Origin: Streptomyces sp. NRRL F-4489
Lineage (GTDB): Bacteria > Actinomycetota > Actinomycetes > Streptomycetales > Streptomycetaceae
Length of the DNA stretch: 64,000 bases
Reading direction: 5' to 3'
NCBI RefSeq assembly: GCF_001509485.1
Contig: NZ_LLZI01000101.1
Span: forward strand, 1-64,000
Shown: piece by piece, positions 63,563 through 64,000 of the stretch
Numbering within the stretch: the stretch's first letter is position 1
Layout of the letters: each line of letters begins with the position of its first letter
Program-made: the position numbers and the translations under genes
Notes under the pieces: generated by a model
The model's database searches: none
Seen by the model: only the letters and a program-made list of their open reading frames with translations
Told to the model about the DNA's origin: nothing

Positions 63563-64000
63563 CTACGGGCTCACGCGGTGCTGCCGGAGGAGTCGGAGGG
63601 GCCGGAGGGGGCGCGCCCGGTGGAGTGCGGCGCGGGCCAGGCGGGCGGCGGCGCGTCCGGAGGGCGGGCGCGGGCCGGAGCGGTCGCGCCACCAGCGGGC
63701 CAGCTCCCGCCGGGCCGCCCGGTCCACCGGGCGCTTCCGGGCCAGCAGGAACGCCGCGAAGTCCAGGGCGTCCTGGCGGTAGCCGCCGCGCATCGGGCGG
63801 TGCCGGGCGTACTCGAGGAAGGCCGTCCGGTAGTCCGCGCCGAGCAGGTCCGGCAGCTCCGGCGCCACCTTGGCGACCACCCCGGCCCGTTTGGCGGCCA
63901 GCGCCCGGCTCTGCACCCGCAGCCGGGCCCGGTCGAACCCCTCCGGCACCGGCGTCCCGGCGACCAGCGCGGACAGCAGCGCGGTCTGGGCGAGGGCCAG
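63563..64000 (-). CDS. C-terminal part of an SCO6045-like (DUF692-associated) protein, cut by the window edge
   Basis: Only the last 145 or so residues are in the window; the start lies beyond 64000. The visible part reads [60 protein letters not shown] and [20 protein letters not shown], then a basic tail. This helical segment is, as I recall, the C-terminal domain of SCO6045-type proteins, whose N-terminal part is a DUF692 (MNIO) domain. MNIO enzymes use iron to modify peptide cysteines. The catalytic part cannot be checked here. Same strand as the TIGR04222 gene, 129 bases apart. Confidence 0.7.
   Translation of the reverse strand: MALAQTALLSALVAGTPVPEGFDRARLRVQSRALAAKRAGVVAKVAPELPDLLGADYRTAFLEYARHRPMRGGYRQDALDFAAFLLARKRPVDRAARRELARWWRDRSGPRPPSGRAAARLARAALHRARPLRPLRLLRQHRVSP

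Overview
The window looks like a Streptomyces chromosome. GC content is very high, third codon positions are strongly GC-biased, GTG starts are common, and the gene families are typical of the genus (AfsA/TetR butyrolactone signalling, NgcEFG, a ROK regulator next to xylose transport genes, HemQ, DUF3000, DUF4349). From memory, the right two thirds follow the order of Streptomyces coelicolor SCO5998 to about SCO6045: HTH-MurA, aconitase, ngcEFG, rok7B7, xylFGH, dxs, fadBA, RNase D, hemE, hemY, hemQ. The left third looks accessory.

Left part (1-9.1 kb). Positions 1-66 are a G/C homopolymer tract. Next comes a butyrolactone/butenolide-type signalling cluster: an AfsA-family synthase, two TetR-family receptor-like regulators, an MDR oxidoreductase and a HAD phosphatase. 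Receptor-type operators (AREs) with a shared core lie upstream of afsA and of both regulator genes. A G-rich spacer leads to an aromatic acyl-CoA module: a PaaX-family regulator and a benzoate/aminobenzoate-type CoA ligase, divergent from an acyl-CoA dehydrogenase.

Probable defence island (9.1-17.7 kb). This block looks lower in GC. It has a translationally coupled pair, a 1548-residue SF1 helicase with a C-terminal Vsr/PD-(D/E)XK-like nuclease and a HEPN-like protein. These are followed by a 451-residue protein with a degenerate nuclease-like motif. The block is flanked by a small membrane protein with YRxDGTxVxGH repeats and by a divergent 111-residue Cys/His-rich protein. It matches no named anti-phage system I know and is the best candidate here for an undescribed system.

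Central core (17.8-44.3 kb). An XRE-HTH-MurA fusion has a palindrome at its promoter. A DUF1648 membrane protein is in an operon with a GntR regulator. Two small genes and a frameshifted dienelactone hydrolase follow. Aconitase is preceded by a perfect palindrome and two iron-box-like elements. A secreted FG-GAP protein, a secreted GH92 mannosidase, NgcEFG with a DasR-type site, a ROK regulator and XylFGH form a sugar-uptake block. Dxs (isoprenoid precursors) and an amino-acid permease end it.

Right core (44.3-64 kb). Genes here are an NYN/PIN-like protein, the FadA-FadB beta-oxidation pair, RNase D, a LuxR-type response regulator and DUF3000. The heme genes hemE, hemY and hemQ indicate the coproporphyrin-dependent pathway and are interleaved with a CoA-disulfide-reductase-like flavoprotein, an aldehyde dehydrogenase behind a 17-bp tandem operator-like array, a beta-ketoadipyl-type thiolase and a DUF4349 lipoprotein. 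A secreted tripeptidyl-aminopeptidase-like hydrolase and a TIGR04222 membrane protein follow, next to a gene that runs off the window. I saw no rRNA, tRNA, insertion sequence or CRISPR array.
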